Made by a program: the position numbers and the translations under genes. Shown in pieces: positions 46,250 to 58,760 of a stretch of DNA of 64,000 bases. The notes below the pieces were generated by a model. The model had not been told where the DNA came from and made no database searches. It was given only the letters and a program-made list of their open reading frames with translations. Source of the stretch: Meta bourneti (Eukaryota; Arthropoda; Arachnida; Araneae; Tetragnathidae); the NCBI GenBank assembly GCA_933210815.1, contig OW119922.1, forward strand, positions 54,760,730 through 54,824,729, given 5' to 3'. The stretch's first letter is position 1, and each line of letters starts with the position of its first letter.

Positions 46250-48105
46250 ACATAGCCCTATACTTGAAGTGTATGACTCAATTCAATCTGTAGATTGCAG
46301 TGATTTGTCGCCCAATAAATGACGATTGCATACACAACCTCCTTTAATTTTTCGCACCTCCCACAGGTAGTTCTAAGAAAAATGTGAAGCATTATTTTAC
46401 TGATAATAACTAAATAAATATTGACACACATTTCTCCAGTGCAGTCCTCATATGGAAGTTTTAACCACACTATGTATGTAAGAATTATACATTGTAAAAA
46501 CAATGGAGATTAGAAACAGACAATTGAAAGAACCTGACTAATCATCCACAAAAGATTTGAATTCAGATGTTTATAATACACTTTTTAGATTCCGGTATGG
46601 CAAAAGTATTATTCTGATAAAAATTTGTGTTGATGAGGTCAAAATAAAAAGATACGATAATAGATGTTAGCATATCTATAGGCTGCAATAAACCTAAATG
46701 TTGTAGTACTCAAGTGAATTTTTGATAAATTCAAACTACTTGCCTTTAAATAAATACATCAACGGAATAGACCACATCCTGAAAATAATTTAATTTATTC
46801 TGCCAATTCTGCCATTATGTTCGGAATATTTTGCTTATATATTCATCTCACGTTTCTACTTGAACATTTATTCTACCACAACTCATCACGCAATAATATG
46901 TGAACGAAGTTGAGCTATGTTATAGATTTAGAATAATTTCTAAGCATTGATCTCTTGGCTCAATCCATACGAATACATAATTAATGACTCGTCTCAATAA
47001 GGCAAAGCAGATTCACGCTGTTGCCAAAGTGATGGTTCAGACAATGGATACGTAGTGGTCTTGAACCTGGGATCAAAGCTAAGCAATTATCGGCATGTAC
47101 CATTTGATCAACATAAAGGAATTTCAGGCGAGAGACTGACATATACTTAAGCAATTTCAGCGATAATTTAAACTGCATTTTAGCTATCGTACTCTAATTT
47201 ATTCCACAGCTCAACTACTTATAAATTCTGTGTTTTGTACTTTAATTCAGTGTATGAAACCCCACCACTTCAAAATTTGCTGAATAGGCTATTAAACTTT
47301 AATAACCTATTCTAAGTTCTACATTACTTGAAAATAAACGTCAAGTATTTAAATGATTAAATAGGCAAACTTGAAACGCCTAACTACGTCAGTGTTAATT
47401 GAATTGTTATACCAAATTATTTTCATTATTTTGTAAATTGTTTTGAATTACTTCTACAAATACAAAACAGAATGTTGCAAAAAATGCTGAAATAAGAGCA
47501 AGGCGAATTTTAAAACATAATATCAAGAATTTAAAACACACGCAATCATTTTATATCCAAGACTCAAATAGGAGAACCTTTCAGTTAATCGAAAGCCTAA
47601 AGGCTGACTTGGAAGCAGATGGAAACTAATTACCCTAATTTTTGAAATCGCTTTCAAGTAAAAGCGCTGTCTCCTATCCCTGTACCATTTGCTTACAGAA
47701 CTCAGTACCATTTTGCTAGTTTACAGTAACAATGCACGGCTAGTAATCCATCGTGTTAGATAAACTGATTAGCAGAGTCTGCGGCTAATTTTAAACGATC
47801 TCCTTCATCTTACTGGATTACTAACAAAATGAGTACATACTTTGAATTACAGTGAAATTAACAAATTACCTAGAATTTTATGTCCTAAGAGCTCTTGTCT
47901 TCAGGGCCATCTTAAGGGCCTTGGAGAAAAGATTTCATAGGGATCCTTAATCACTCAATAGAAGGAATAAAAATGTAAACAATCAATAAAATGCATTAAT
48001 AGATTTTATAATTTTAATCAATCAATGCTGTCAATTAATCACCCTGTAACGAATAGAAACTTCTGAATTTATCGAGACTTGTGTGAAGGAGAGTACAATT
48101 TTGTC

Positions 48106-48790
48106 TACCAAAAAGTACTTCCTGGTGGAGATAGGTTACACTGCTATAATTACATACTACAGTATTGTAAATTAATTTAGTGGTGGCTAAGTTCACCATA
48201 ATACTCCCCCTTCAAAATTTAACAGTGGCTAAATTCGATAGACGCTACCCTTAGTTGACAGATTGTAAGTTGCTTGAGACTATGAGAGCTGTATTAAGAT
48301 CACCGGTGCACTTCCGTCTGGGTGGTCACGGAATAGGTGATTACGACCCGTGAACTATCCTGTCTTATCTTTAGCAGCCTAGTATAAAGCACCGTATGAA
48401 GAGAAGCCTGAGTGTCAAAGAGAGAAGTCGTGATAGGAATAGAAGCAATGTCTGTTATCACAGGGCTTCAGACAGTTGTTGGAAGTGATTAGCATAGCAC
48501 ATTAGCAATTCAACTGTTCACCGTGAACCATCCATCTAAGTGTGCATCAATTGTTTCGAGAACCATTTGGTATGTGTCAGAAGCGCCTTCAGGATTGTTG
48601 TTTTTTAAATGTGAATGTTCATAAACAGATCCGACGGTCGTCGATTTAGCAAGATGAGTGAAAGACAATTTAGCTTAGTATACCAAAAAGTACTTCGTGG
48701 GGGAGAATGACTGTACTTCTATATTAACTACAGTATTGCATGTTAACTTTTGTAGTGATGGTAGGTTTCCCACTTGAACATAGAATTTAG
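48106..48790 (-). mobile_element. possible LTR-element remnant with ~80-bp direct repeats
   Basis: TACCAAAAAGTACTTC begins two related blocks (48,106-48,187 and 48,679-48,760) that also share ACTACAGTATTG and TAGTG[G/A]TGG. On the minus strand TGAAGGGGGAG, a polypurine-tract-like run, lies just upstream of the left block. This would suit an LTR element (Copia-like or similar) with most of its interior deleted. No coding motif was found in the 490 bp between. Confidence 0.4.
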
Positions 48791-49690
48791 AAACTCAAAC
48801 ATTTAAAGTGTGATTGACAAAGTGGTAAACAAAGTAACATAAATTACTAATTTAATAATTAGTTTAACTACTAAATAATTTTACATTAATAATTGTTCAA
48901 TTTGTGAATCAATTATAGAATTAATTATTATATTATTAAAAAATTACATTGTACACTATTAATTAATACAGGGCTAAAATTAATGCATACAGTGGTACAA
49001 TTTATGTATTGTTAATTTGTACTGTGATTTTAACTACTCTATTATATACTCTTCAATAATGTGCGTAGCATAGAAATCGACAGTATTTTGACATCGACGA
49101 ATGGAAAGAAATGAATACAAACGCTAAAATCGATCGTTCATTCGACAATTTCGCTGTTTAGTTTATGCTTGTTTCGAGCTATGGAGTTGCACAGTATTGC
49201 TAAAACGAAACAGAAGAGTTCACAACTCTATTGGAATTCTGCAGCAGTCTGATTACAGACAGCAATGAGAAATCTGGAAAATAGAAATCAGCACAGGAAA
49301 GAAAAGATGAGCGAAAAGAGATTCAAAAGCGAAATAAAACGTAAAAAAATGCCAAATCGCCGTTGATTAAGGGAATGGGATGGAATTGAAGTAGACATTT
49401 AGAATCCAACTGTGGTAACATGACATGGTTATGCCATGCATTTTATTCGAAATAAGAATTAACATCAGTAAAATGCTGTTATATATTTTTGAATATTTTT
49501 TTCATTTCATGACACCCATTTTTGAATATGGATGCTATATTCATTATATATAGATTGAAATAAGATATGAAATGTAAGTAACAACACTTTGCCATCAATA
49601 GATATAAGCAATTAAGAAAATTGAGCGCAGATACTATGCGTAAGTTTTACAATTTCGTAAACTGCATTGTTCTTTGGAGATGGAAACAAC
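48791..49690. other. no assignable feature
   Basis: AT-rich; nothing recognised. Confidence 0.4.
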
Positions 49691-49692
49691 TA

Positions 49693-51003
49693 CACAGTGT
49701 GTCAAATAAGTTTTAAGACTCGTCCCAGAGCGCTGGTTGTAATGGCGCTGTGAGTGTAAATACGCATGCGTCATAACGTCCATCGTCTGGTGACACACTG
49801 CCAACAAGTTGTGCGCATTTCGTTAAGTATCTGAGAGAAGGCGAGCGTTCATTGCAGAAGGGAATTTTTTTCATGTTGATTTTTTAAGATAGAGCAAAGA
49901 GCTGTAATTAAATTTAACGCAAAACTTGGTAAAAGTGCTTCGGAAACATACCAACTCATGAAACAAGTTTACAGTGACTGTTGTTTAAGTAGATCAAATG
50001 TTTTTGTGTGGCACAAAACTTTTTTGGACGGAAGAGATACGGTAGAAGATCATCAGCATAGTGGAAGACCATTTTCATCTAGAACACCTGAAGTTCTTGA
50101 AAAAGTACGAAATTTCGTAACAAACGATCGCTGTGCGTCACTGAGAATGATGGAAGACTCTTTAAATATCAACAAAGAAACAATTCGAACCATCCTGATT
50201 GAAGATTTGGGCAAAACAAAAGTGTGTGCTGAATTTGTTCCACACACTTTAACCCCTGAACAAAAAGCAATGAGAAGTGCACATTGCAGAGACATCATTT
50301 CAGCCGTTGAAAACGATCCAAACTTCTTGAAGTCCATTGTTACAGGTGATGAAACCTGGTGTTTCCAATATGATCCTGAAACAAAGCGACAAAGTGCGGA
50401 ATGGAAGTCACCAAATTCACCGCAAGCCAAAAAACCAAGAAAAGTTCCATCCAAAATCAAAACAATGCTCATTACATTCTTCGATAGTAAAGGTATTATC
50501 CACGAAGAATTTGTTCCAACTGGACAAACAATTACAGGTCAAAACTACTTAGCTGTTTAAAGCGTTTGATGGCCAGAATTCGTCGCATTCGTCCAGACTA
50601 TAGGACTGAAAGCAGTTGGTGTTTGTTACACGACAATGCACCCAGTCACACCTCCCTTATTGTTCGTCGATTTTTGGCAAAAAATAATGTCTGTGTGTTG
50701 AACCATCCACCGTATTCACCTGATTTAGCACCCTGTGACTACTCCTTATTCCCAAAACTTAAAATGAAGTTAAAAGGGTGTTATTTTGAGGATATTTCGA
50801 CCATATAAGAAGCTTCGACGCGTGCTTTGCAGGCCATTCCACAAAGTGATTTACAACAGGCGTTCGATTTATTAATAAATCGCTGTAAAATGTGCATTGA
50901 AGCCGGAGGGTCCTATTTTGAATAAAAAACCAAAACAGGTATTAATTTCTTGTTTCCATTTCTTTTTACAGACCCAGTCTTAAAACTTATTTGACGCACT
51001 GTG
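49693..51003 (+). mobile_element. mariner transposon (DD34D), full length, 1,311 bp
   Basis: The terminal repeats CACAGTGTGTCAAATAAGTT (start) and, as complement of the end, CACAGTGCGTCAAATAAGTT are nearly identical over 28 bp. TA target duplications lie at 49,691-49,692 and 51,004-51,005. A single transposase frame lies between. The whole element is present with recent-looking damage. Confidence 0.95.
49889..50925 (+). pseudogene. mariner transposase, start lost, one frameshift, one stop
   Basis: The coding region is readable end to end, about 345 residues. The expected start codon is ATA (49,889-49,891), followed by EQRAVIKFNAKLGKSASETY. DNA-binding helices come next. Catalytic aspartates lie in VTGDETWCFQYD, LLHDNAPSHTS and YSPDLAPCDY; 34 residues separate the last two (DD34D). 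One base is missing near 50,559, shifting the frame. A CAA-type codon has become TAA at 50,806-50,808. The end is GGSYFE followed by TAA. All catalytic residues remain. Its cut-and-paste activity is lost in this copy, though its ends could still be acted on. Confidence 0.93.
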
Positions 51004-51005
51004 TA

Positions 51006-52253
51006 TTCCACTGATGTACTTAAATTGATAAGAGTTAAAATAAATTTTTTTAAATCGGATTACAATTTTCCCTTGCGTTTAGAGAATACTGCGTGTTTTG
51101 TGATTCGCAGGAGTTGCTAAGAACTTGTTTTGATTGCAGCTTGAAAACAAAATGTGCTTACCTACACTCTCCGTTTTTCGACTTTTTATTGTGATTGTAG
51201 CTAAATGGGTGTTATATGTATCTCATAGTTAGGTCCGACACGCAATGTTTCGTGTCGAGTAATCATTTTCAAGTAATCGCGAGATACATGAATTTCCGTT
51301 GCTTGTTGAATTTTTCTTGTCTTTGTATTAATAATTATAGGTTGATAACTGTGGTTTTGCTATATTTTATTTGAGAATATGAATTGCTCGTAGAAAGGAG
51401 AACTTTGAAATTTTGAATTATACTGGGAAGTAAAACTTGTGTTTAATTTTATAAGCAATACATATGACGGTCTTTAACATTTCTTCCCTTTTTGCATTTT
51501 AAACTTTGCTGTTGAATGTGAAAAGCATTATTTAAAAAATATTTATTTAATTGTTGTTTCTTTTCCGAAAAGGTATCCAAATGCAAAGAACAAAATAATA
51601 TGATCCAAAAAATGCAAGAAAAAAAAGTACATAAATACGGTTAGATTTAAATAAAACCAAATATTTCATTGAAGCAGATTTCTTATTGAATCGAAATCAT
51701 TAAAAAGTATATCAACTTCCGAGAAATAATTATGCAGTTGAAAAGATCTATTTATAGAAAAATTGCTACGTACATTCTTTAGAGGTTTAAAAAATAATTT
51801 AGTTTCTAGGGACGTTAAAATCAATACCAGAAATTAAAAAGGGCAAATAAATTTTGTCAGGTAGGAGGTTGCAAATTTTTTTGTTAAAGCGATATCTCTA
51901 CGGAGCTTTAATATAATGAAACTGAAATAAATGATTTCTCGAATAGAAGAATATACACTTGGAGATTCATAATATGCCTTAAATAATATTTACTACGCAG
52001 AATAAGTGACTAAATAGAAACAAAATATGAAAGTCTCCTACAGCATGATTAAAATAAATATAGTTATAAAGTAAGTATGTTTATTTTAATCATGATTAAA
52101 CTGTTAGATTTAGTGTTCCTTTGAACATTAAATAACTGGAATATTAAAAAGCGCACCAATGTACAGAGAGAAAGAGAGAGTGTAAAAATTATCTTGGAAT
52201 ATCTTTTTTAGTGAGAGAAATTTTTATGCACATCAGATACATTGCAATACAAG
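51006..52253. other. no assignable feature
   Basis: About 1.2 kb of AT-rich sequence. Confidence 0.4.
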
Positions 52254-53129
52254 CACTATTGGCCACTGAATATGCAATACCATGAAGGAAACATCCAATA
52301 GTCTTGAAAGTTTCACGATCCATAGATCATGGAAGCATATGCAAATAATTAGCATTGCCAGCATATATGCAAATCATGTGCGCCAGTTATGCCCCCTGTT
52401 AGTAGTGTAAAAAGGGAGAACAAAGAGCCGGTGTTGAGTTTTGGAATTGCGGTCGAAAAATACAAGTCATACGAGCACTCTTCCGAGTTGGACAGATGAA
52501 GAATTGTGGCTAGTTGAGACTGTGGGTTAGAAATCACACACATCAAGCCACAATGATGCAAATATATAATAGGTGGTTGCAGGAAGGACGAACTGACAGC
52601 AGTGAACAATTGGAGCATCCTCGTCACACTGCCGAACGAGAGGACAGACATCTTGTACATCAATAACCCTACTTAAAATATTGCGTGCATAAAAACCTGT
52701 GTCAGCACAGATCAGTGTAATTCGACGTCATCTGCAACAGCGGGGAATTTTTCAAGGCGTCCATTCCTGCAAATACCTGTGAGTCTATATCACAAGCATC
52801 AGCTGCTGTAAAGGTGCATAGAATGCCGCGTATAGACAAACGAATGGCATGCCATCGCTTTTTCAGACGAATCTAGATTCTGTCTACAGCACCACGATGG
52901 TCACATTCGAATCTGGTGGTACTACGGTGACAAATTGCATCACTTGTACGATGGATTGCCATAGAGATCTGTCACCTGGCGTTATGGTATGGAGCACAAG
53001 TGAATTCTATTCCCGCACCCGTCTAATACCCATTGCCGTTGCATCAATAGCCAACGCTACATCTCTGAAGTTTTGGAGTTTGTAGTCCTCCTTTATTTTC
53101 CTATGTCTCCGGCCAGTGTTCAAGAGGAC
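52254..53129 (+). pseudogene. Tc1 transposon, 5' part, split by a LINE
   Basis: Starts CACTATTGGCCACTGAATAT, a decayed Tc1 terminal repeat of the same family as the 31.5-kb copy. Coding pieces include CMTHIKPQ-like N-terminal sequence, VYSTTMVTFESGGTT and LSPGVMVWSTSEFYSRTRLI. The second catalytic region then begins as VQED at the break. The rest continues at 54,905. Many stops and shifts. Confidence 0.75.
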
Positions 53130-54904
53130 TCAACAACTCAACTCCATCATGGGATACCGATCCTACGAAGGGTTTACGGTAAAAAAATGCCCATAATGTG
53201 AAAGATGGCTAGATGAGGATGAGGAATAATTTTTTGTGATGCAAAGCAGAAACCAGAAATTTTAAGCTATGAAATACACACGCAGGTGCTGCTCTAAATA
53301 TATTTTTCTGTGAGGGTTTAAGAGGCAAGATAATGGATTTAAGGGCTGTTATCTTTAGGTGAAAAGAGGCTAGGCCCAAGGAAAATTATGCACATCAAAG
53401 TCGACAAATTTTAAACCGCTTGCTTCAGTTCAAACTCCCTAGACGCCACAAATCGCACGATTGTATGATTTTCTTTGTAGTAAGGTGTGAACAGCCATGC
53501 GTTTACGCGAGACTTCATTGTGCTGTGTTGCTGGTTCCTTGATTGGTAACATGGTGGTCCGGGTCTGCTTCCATGCTACAGATGCAGAGGTCACTGCAAA
53601 GAATATTCATACGAAATAAATAGTGTAGGAAAGGTCCGTGGTCTGTGTAAAAGTCTGTGAACTCTGGGGTTGAGATGAGGCGCTTAGTACAGACCTTGGG
53701 GAAAAACCCGAATGTTCTCCGACCTTTGGTGGAGTTTAGCCATCTCTTGCCAGCTGTTAATGGATGCTAGTTTGAGAGACCTCTTCAGATGAGATGCCTG
53801 GAGATGAAGGGGTGTAGGCGAATGGACGCATTACCGGTGACACTTCTTGCAAGATGATCTGCTGTTTCGCTTCCTTCAATACCGCAATGACCTCTGACCC
53901 AAGAGACATATATGCACGTCGATGGAGCTGCAGCTTCAATGATAGAATGTATTCTCTGTGCCATTCGGTTAGTCTTGAGAAGGTTGGTCAAGAGAGTCAC
54001 ACTGGAAAAACTGTCCAAGAAAATGCATGTGTTTCCTGGGAAATTTCGAAGTGCCCAGGATGAAGCTGCACGGATGGCAAGTAACTCAGCTTGGAAAACT
54101 GAGTTGTTGTGCAGTCTGCGTGCCTACTCAAATATCTTCCTGTTGTCCAGGAACACAAAAACGGCGGTGGCGGTTCCATTCTTGGTTTTAGACCCGTCTA
54201 TGTAGATTTGGTAGCGTGTTGCTGGGGGCCTTGGTGTAATGAATGATGTGTGTTTGTTATGTGTTGGATTCCTGCGAAGGCTGGGGGTTTTCGTTTCGAA
54301 TTCGTGAGGAAACCAAGGGAGACCATATGCTGTGGCGGGTCTGCCGAGTCTTGTAACAAGAGCCGTAGCCCCTTTCCTTGCTGCCAAGAGGTGTATTGGA
54401 CCGGCCAGTGCAAGTACGGCATCTGTGGAGGTGGTTCTGTAGGCTCTGGTAATACTAAGAGTAAAAGATCTCTGAACAATGGCTAGGTGTCCAAATATCT
54501 GGCATTTTGGTTTTGTACCCCAGCCAGGATGTAGTGTAAACCAGAATTTTTTCAACCACTATTTTATACCAAAGATTTAAGATTTCTCCACTGATAACAC
54601 ATACACCACAACTTTGAAGCAAATCTTATTCTTGACGTTTGTTCTTTATAGAACTTTTCCTTCAGGTATTTACCGTGAGGAATCCATGATAACTGTTTGT
54701 CGATTATTACACCCTGGTATTTCATGGTATCGACAACTCTGTTCTTGTTCCGTTCTGACTATTTTACAGGTTAAAAAGCTCGACAGACACAATCGATTGA
54801 TGTACTTGAGATCGTGCGCACGAATTATCTACGCTATTAACTAAATGAAACGGCTAACGAAATAGGAGACACGTTTTCCTGCGCGAGTGACGCTCTACTG
54901 TCTT
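53130..54904 (-). mobile_element. 5'-truncated LINE with 13-bp target duplication
   Basis: Inserted into the Tc1. TGTTCAAGAGGAC is present exactly at 53,117-53,129 and 54,905-54,917. The minus-strand content is the end of reverse transcriptase, RNase H and the C-terminal domain, so the 5' end of the LINE is missing, as usual for these elements. Confidence 0.9.
53530..54800 (-). pseudogene. LINE ORF2 3' part: RT thumb and RNase H
   Basis: Minus strand: KYQGVIIDKQLSWIPHGKYL (about 54,700), a linker with SITRAYRTTSTDAVLALAG, RNase H start YQIYIDGSKTKNGTATAVFV, RNase H end VSWVRGHCGIEGSETADHLA and a C-terminal part DFYTDHGPFLHYLFRMNI. Catalytic Asp residues in IDGS and ETAD are visible. Several frameshifts. 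Similar in layout to, but not the same copy as, the LINE at 7.3-10.9 kb. Confidence 0.85.
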
Positions 54905-55117
54905 TGTTCAAGAGGACAATGTGTGACCATAACGTGCAACAATTTCTCCATGTCCACCCGGTTTCACTTCCTCCATGTCCCTCCAGTTCACCAGATCTGT
55001 TGGGCGATCATTGAACACGTCTGTTCGATGATCGCCCAACGACTGGTGCACAACAGACCACCCACTGTTACGCCAGGTATGATGCACTTTTGCATAGTGT
55101 GGAAACAGCATGAACTG
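54905..55117 (+). pseudogene. Tc1 transposase, C-terminal part after the LINE
   Basis: Continues the split Tc1: FQQD-like start (VQED), then MIAQRLVHNRPPTVTP and a decayed C-terminal end (HSVETA, DIP). Its 3' terminal repeat is gone; a SINE A tail follows. Confidence 0.75.
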
Positions 55118-55136
55118 ATATACCCTAAACATATTT

Positions 55137-55265
55137 GTATTCCTCTTTTCTTCTGTCAGTAAAACTTTTCTGGTGTGTATATGTTCATTTACTTTCCGTT
55201 GTTTGGCGCAACGTGACCAATATGGCCCTTGCGCAGTAAAAATCCCAACCAATATAACATTTAGC
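55137..55265 (+). repeat. SINE A, 3' part
   Basis: CTTCTGTCAGTAAAACTTTT, then TTTGGCGCAACGTGACCAAT and ATGGCCCTTGCGCAGTAAAA. The head is missing. Confidence 0.7.
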
Positions 55266-55927
55266 ATTTAATTTGATCGTGGTGTTTCATTTGGAACCGT
55301 TACCTAAAGCAATATCCATAGATCACCAAGAATTATTTATTCGTTCCCGTTAAGCTATTCCGAAATAAGGAACTCAACTACACAACATAAACTTTTGAAA
55401 CTAGGAACTGCAACAGTATTCTACAGTTGCATTTATTAAAAATAATTAGTTTTTAAAAATTTAAACAGTTTAAAAACAAAAGAATAAAGTAAGACACTAA
55501 AGAATTTGAATAAATGTGAATTTTATTCCGTTAATATTCCCAAAATCTTAAGCAATTTATACACTTATTAGAAGTCTGCTATCATTGCTTTTTAAGTAGA
55601 GCCTCGAAGTAATTGAAAGTAATACCTTATTTGCCATATAATTTTGCAAGTGAAGTAAAATGCTATTGAAACAAACACACACACATTGGCAATTATTAAC
55701 CATTTTAATTTATAATCTAACCTAAAACTTTTTTAGAGGTTAGAAGATTTTTACGAAATAATTCATCCAAAAATTCGCGTTTTGTACTGCATAAATAAAG
55801 AATACATTATCAAATATTGTTTGATTATTTTCAGGCGAAACTAAGTTTTTGTATCAAAAGTAAGAGAAATACAACAAAAAATGGAGCTTAAAGGACAATC
55901 AATTTTCTTTCCATATAGTTAAAAGTA

Positions 55928-57335
55928 CACTGCTGGCCACCGTAAATGCAACACCCTGAAGGAAGCATGCAAATAATATGAAATTTACAACATGCATTAG
56001 CGGAGGTGAGATATGCAAATGATTAGAATTTCAGCGCAGACGCACATCACGCGCGCCTGTGGCGCCACTTCAAAGCGCTATTTAAGGTTTGAAGATTTCG
56101 ACGATTTCAAGTACGGCAATTGTGTTTTTCTTGTGGTTTTTTCAAAACAACGATCAATTATGCCTCGTAGAAAACAGCGATCATCTTTAGATCAAGTATC
56201 CGAGTTCGAGAGAGGAAGGATAGTGGCCTACCGAGATTGTGGATTATCTTTCAGGGAAATCGGTAGTCGTGTTGGACGAAACCAAACAACTGTAATGCGG
56301 ATATGTGATCGTTGGATGCAGGAGGGTACGACGGACCGACGTGTTCGATCGCATCCACCTCAGTGCACCACTTCACGTGATGACAGGCATATTGTGCGTA
56401 TGGCAGTGACGGATCGCTCAGCCACATCACGAACCATAGCACAGCACATTCAGTCTGCACCGCATCATCCAGTGTCTGCGCGTACCATTCGACGCCGTTT
56501 ACAGCAGAGTGGTCTGTCCGCAAGACGTCCATTGCTTCGTCTACCCTTGACGCAGAACCACAGACTTTTCCGCCGCCAATGGTACGATGAAAGAAGGATG
56601 TGGACGGCAGAATGGAATGAAAGTGTCTTTACTGACGAGTCACGCTTCTGTCTGCAACACCACGATGGTCGGATTCGAGTCTGGAGACACCGTGGAGAGA
56701 GGATGCTGAACAGCTGCGTTATGCACCGCCACACTGGTCCTGCACCGGGTATTATGGTATGGGGCGGTATTGGATATCACTCTCGCACTCCTCTAGTACG
56801 CATTGCCGGTACTTTAAACAGCCAGCGCTACATCTCCGAGGTGTTGGAGCCAGTTGTCCTTCCTTACCTTCAGGGCTTGCCCACAGCCATATTTCAACAG
56901 GATAATGCGCGACCACACGTGGCACGCATTGTCCAAGGGTTCTTCGTCAATCGCCAGATTGAATTGCTTCCCTGGCCAGCTCTCTCTCCGGATCTTTCGC
57001 CGATAGAAAACATGTGGTCATGGTTGCTCAACGATTGACCCAGAAGACATCCCCAGCTGCCACGCCAGATCAACTTTGGCAACGTGTGGAAGCTGCTTGG
57101 TCTGCTGTACACCAAGTACACATCCAAAGTCTCTTTGAATCAATGCCGAGGCGTGTGGCAGCGGTGATCTCCAACAATGGCAGCTACTCTGGCTACTGAT
57201 TTTGGCAGGAACCACACTTCACAGAAGTCTATAAATTTAATCATTTGATACTTGGTCAACATGTTATCTACAAAATAAATTTTGTTGTGATATCTCTTGT
57301 CTTTCTTGGTGTTGCAATTTGGGTGGCCAGCAGTG
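55928..57335 (+). mobile_element. Tc1 transposon (DD34E), nearly intact, 1,408 bp
   Basis: Starts CACTGCTGGCCACCGTAAAT and ends with the complement GGTGGCCAGCAGTG, about 28 bp with three differences. TA duplications lie at 55,926-55,927 and 57,336-57,337. The internal transposase is readable end to end with a single frameshift. This is the youngest-looking DNA transposon in the window. Confidence 0.95.
56160..57199 (+). pseudogene. Tc1 transposase, one frameshift from intact
   Basis: Start ATG at 56,160 (MPRRKQRSSLDQVSEFERGR), chosen because similar Tc1 proteins start there; the frame is open 49 codons further upstream. Two helix-turn-helix units follow (LSFREIGSRVGRNQTTVMRI and SARTIRRRLQQSGLSARRPL). 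Catalytic residues: FTDESRFCLQHH, then FQQDNARPHV and SPDLSPIEN, with 34 residues between the second D and E. The flap-like GIMVWGGIGYHSRTPL block is intact. One base is missing near 57,022, so the frame ends at 57,036-57,038. The remaining 58 residues (RLTQKTSPAATPDQLWQRVE) continue in the next frame to 57,199. Nuclear cut-and-paste enzyme. Confidence 0.93.
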
Positions 57336-57337
57336 TA

Positions 57338-58239
57338 TTTGTCATAAAAATACTCAAATGTCAAAAATAGCTTCAGCTGCCAGAATAATTTATATAAACC
57401 TATTATATAATATATTATAAAATAACCTATATTATAATATGGATATAACATCAATACAAACAGGAAAATAATATTTTGGATTTTATATCGGGGCCGCTTA
57501 AGATCATTGCTGTTCGCATTAGTTAATACGAATCATATATTTTAACTTCACACAAGTGGACGATAGAAACATTTGCTTCTCATTCTTATCATTCAACGAA
57601 TATGTTGAATACCATGCATCAGAGACATCATTTACTAACGTCTTCCAATCAGTTGATACATTTTTCATGAATCATTTCTCGGAAATTTTTTCACACCTTT
57701 GTAACAAGGTAGTTGATAGTCAGGTTGCGTGTTGCAGAGAAATTCCATCAAAAATACAATTTTCGCTTCTGATTATATGAATTAGGTAGACGTAGACTCC
57801 ATACTTCGAAGTTTTTAAGATTTAGATGCCTAAGTTATTAGCAAAATTATGTTGCCAAATCATTCATTGTCGTTACTCAAAAATCCTTGATAAAATGCAG
57901 TATCAGGTAATTCAACTCGGCATTTGGAACTCGTGTCGCTATGAGTATTGTTAAGGAGGAAAAGTTTAAAGAGTAAATTAGCAATACGTGAATGTCTGAT
58001 CGAAACATGAAAACCTTTTTCTTTTTAGAAACTCCTGTTCTACTAATACGCATGACGTTTAATATGCTTTTATCTTTTAGATTATACATTTATGTCTTAT
58101 ATCGAGAATTTAAAGTACGTTTTATTTCCGAGCCATGCCATTACAGATACAAATCCTCCATCCAAACGTACACACAAATAAATACAATAATTAAAACATA
58201 CAATGTATCAAAGGTAAAATACAACAAATAGAAATATAA
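57338..58239. other. no assignable feature
   Basis: AT-rich; includes a TATA-rich patch near 57,400. Confidence 0.4.
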
Positions 58240-58760
58240 AAAGCTAGGGAAGGTTGCCAAAATGTCCCTCACCTGCTAGTAACGTCCACTGAGAGTTGTT
58301 TCGGTTAGAGTTGCACAGGTTAGTAAGCTTGCTGCATCCATCAATGTAAAATCCAAACAAAGAGGGCACAACGTGCTATAAGTAATACCAAGCTTATGTA
58401 GGTGGGAAGCAAGACAGTTATGGTTTGTGGTAAGTCTGAATTCTGCCACAGTTACATTTCTATACTATAGGGGAGAGAAAGGATTGAATACTTCCAAGAC
58501 TTATCTCTGGTTCGATCTAAAGGGGTGATTTTATGCTCAGTATACACTCAACTAGGAATCAAAGAAGCCGCAGTATGGTAAAAGATCTCCCTTGATAAAT
58601 CTGGAGTACCTGTGTCTAGCCAATTTATCTGCCACCTCGTCACCTAGAATACCACAATGAGGCTGGATGAAAAGGAAGACAACAACCTTTTGCACAAGTT
58701 TCACATAAGTCCTTCACTAAGCATCTGTAGTCCAGGATGTATAGCGTATGTAATTATTAA
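58240..58760 (-). pseudogene. LINE 3' fragment: RNase H and C-terminal domain
   Basis: No long open frame, but the minus strand reads VVVFLFIQPHCGILGDEVAD followed by KLARHRYSRF, the end of RNase H. It then gives RNVTVAEFRLTTNHNCLASH, LHKLGITYSTLCPLC and a decayed cysteine cluster. This arrangement is typical of LINEs with RNase H. Upstream, LDYRCLVKDLCE-like sequence fits the preceding helix. Several stops. Target duplication not found. Confidence 0.75.

Larger units (their letters stand above)
43021..48105. other. about 5 kb, AT-rich, almost featureless
   Basis: No transposon, tRNA or gene recognised except the hairpin at 45.75 kb and a coding-like patch at 46.1 kb, listed separately. Frames at 43,389-43,712, 46,258-46,503 and 47,523-47,711 carry no motifs. 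Confidence 0.45.
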
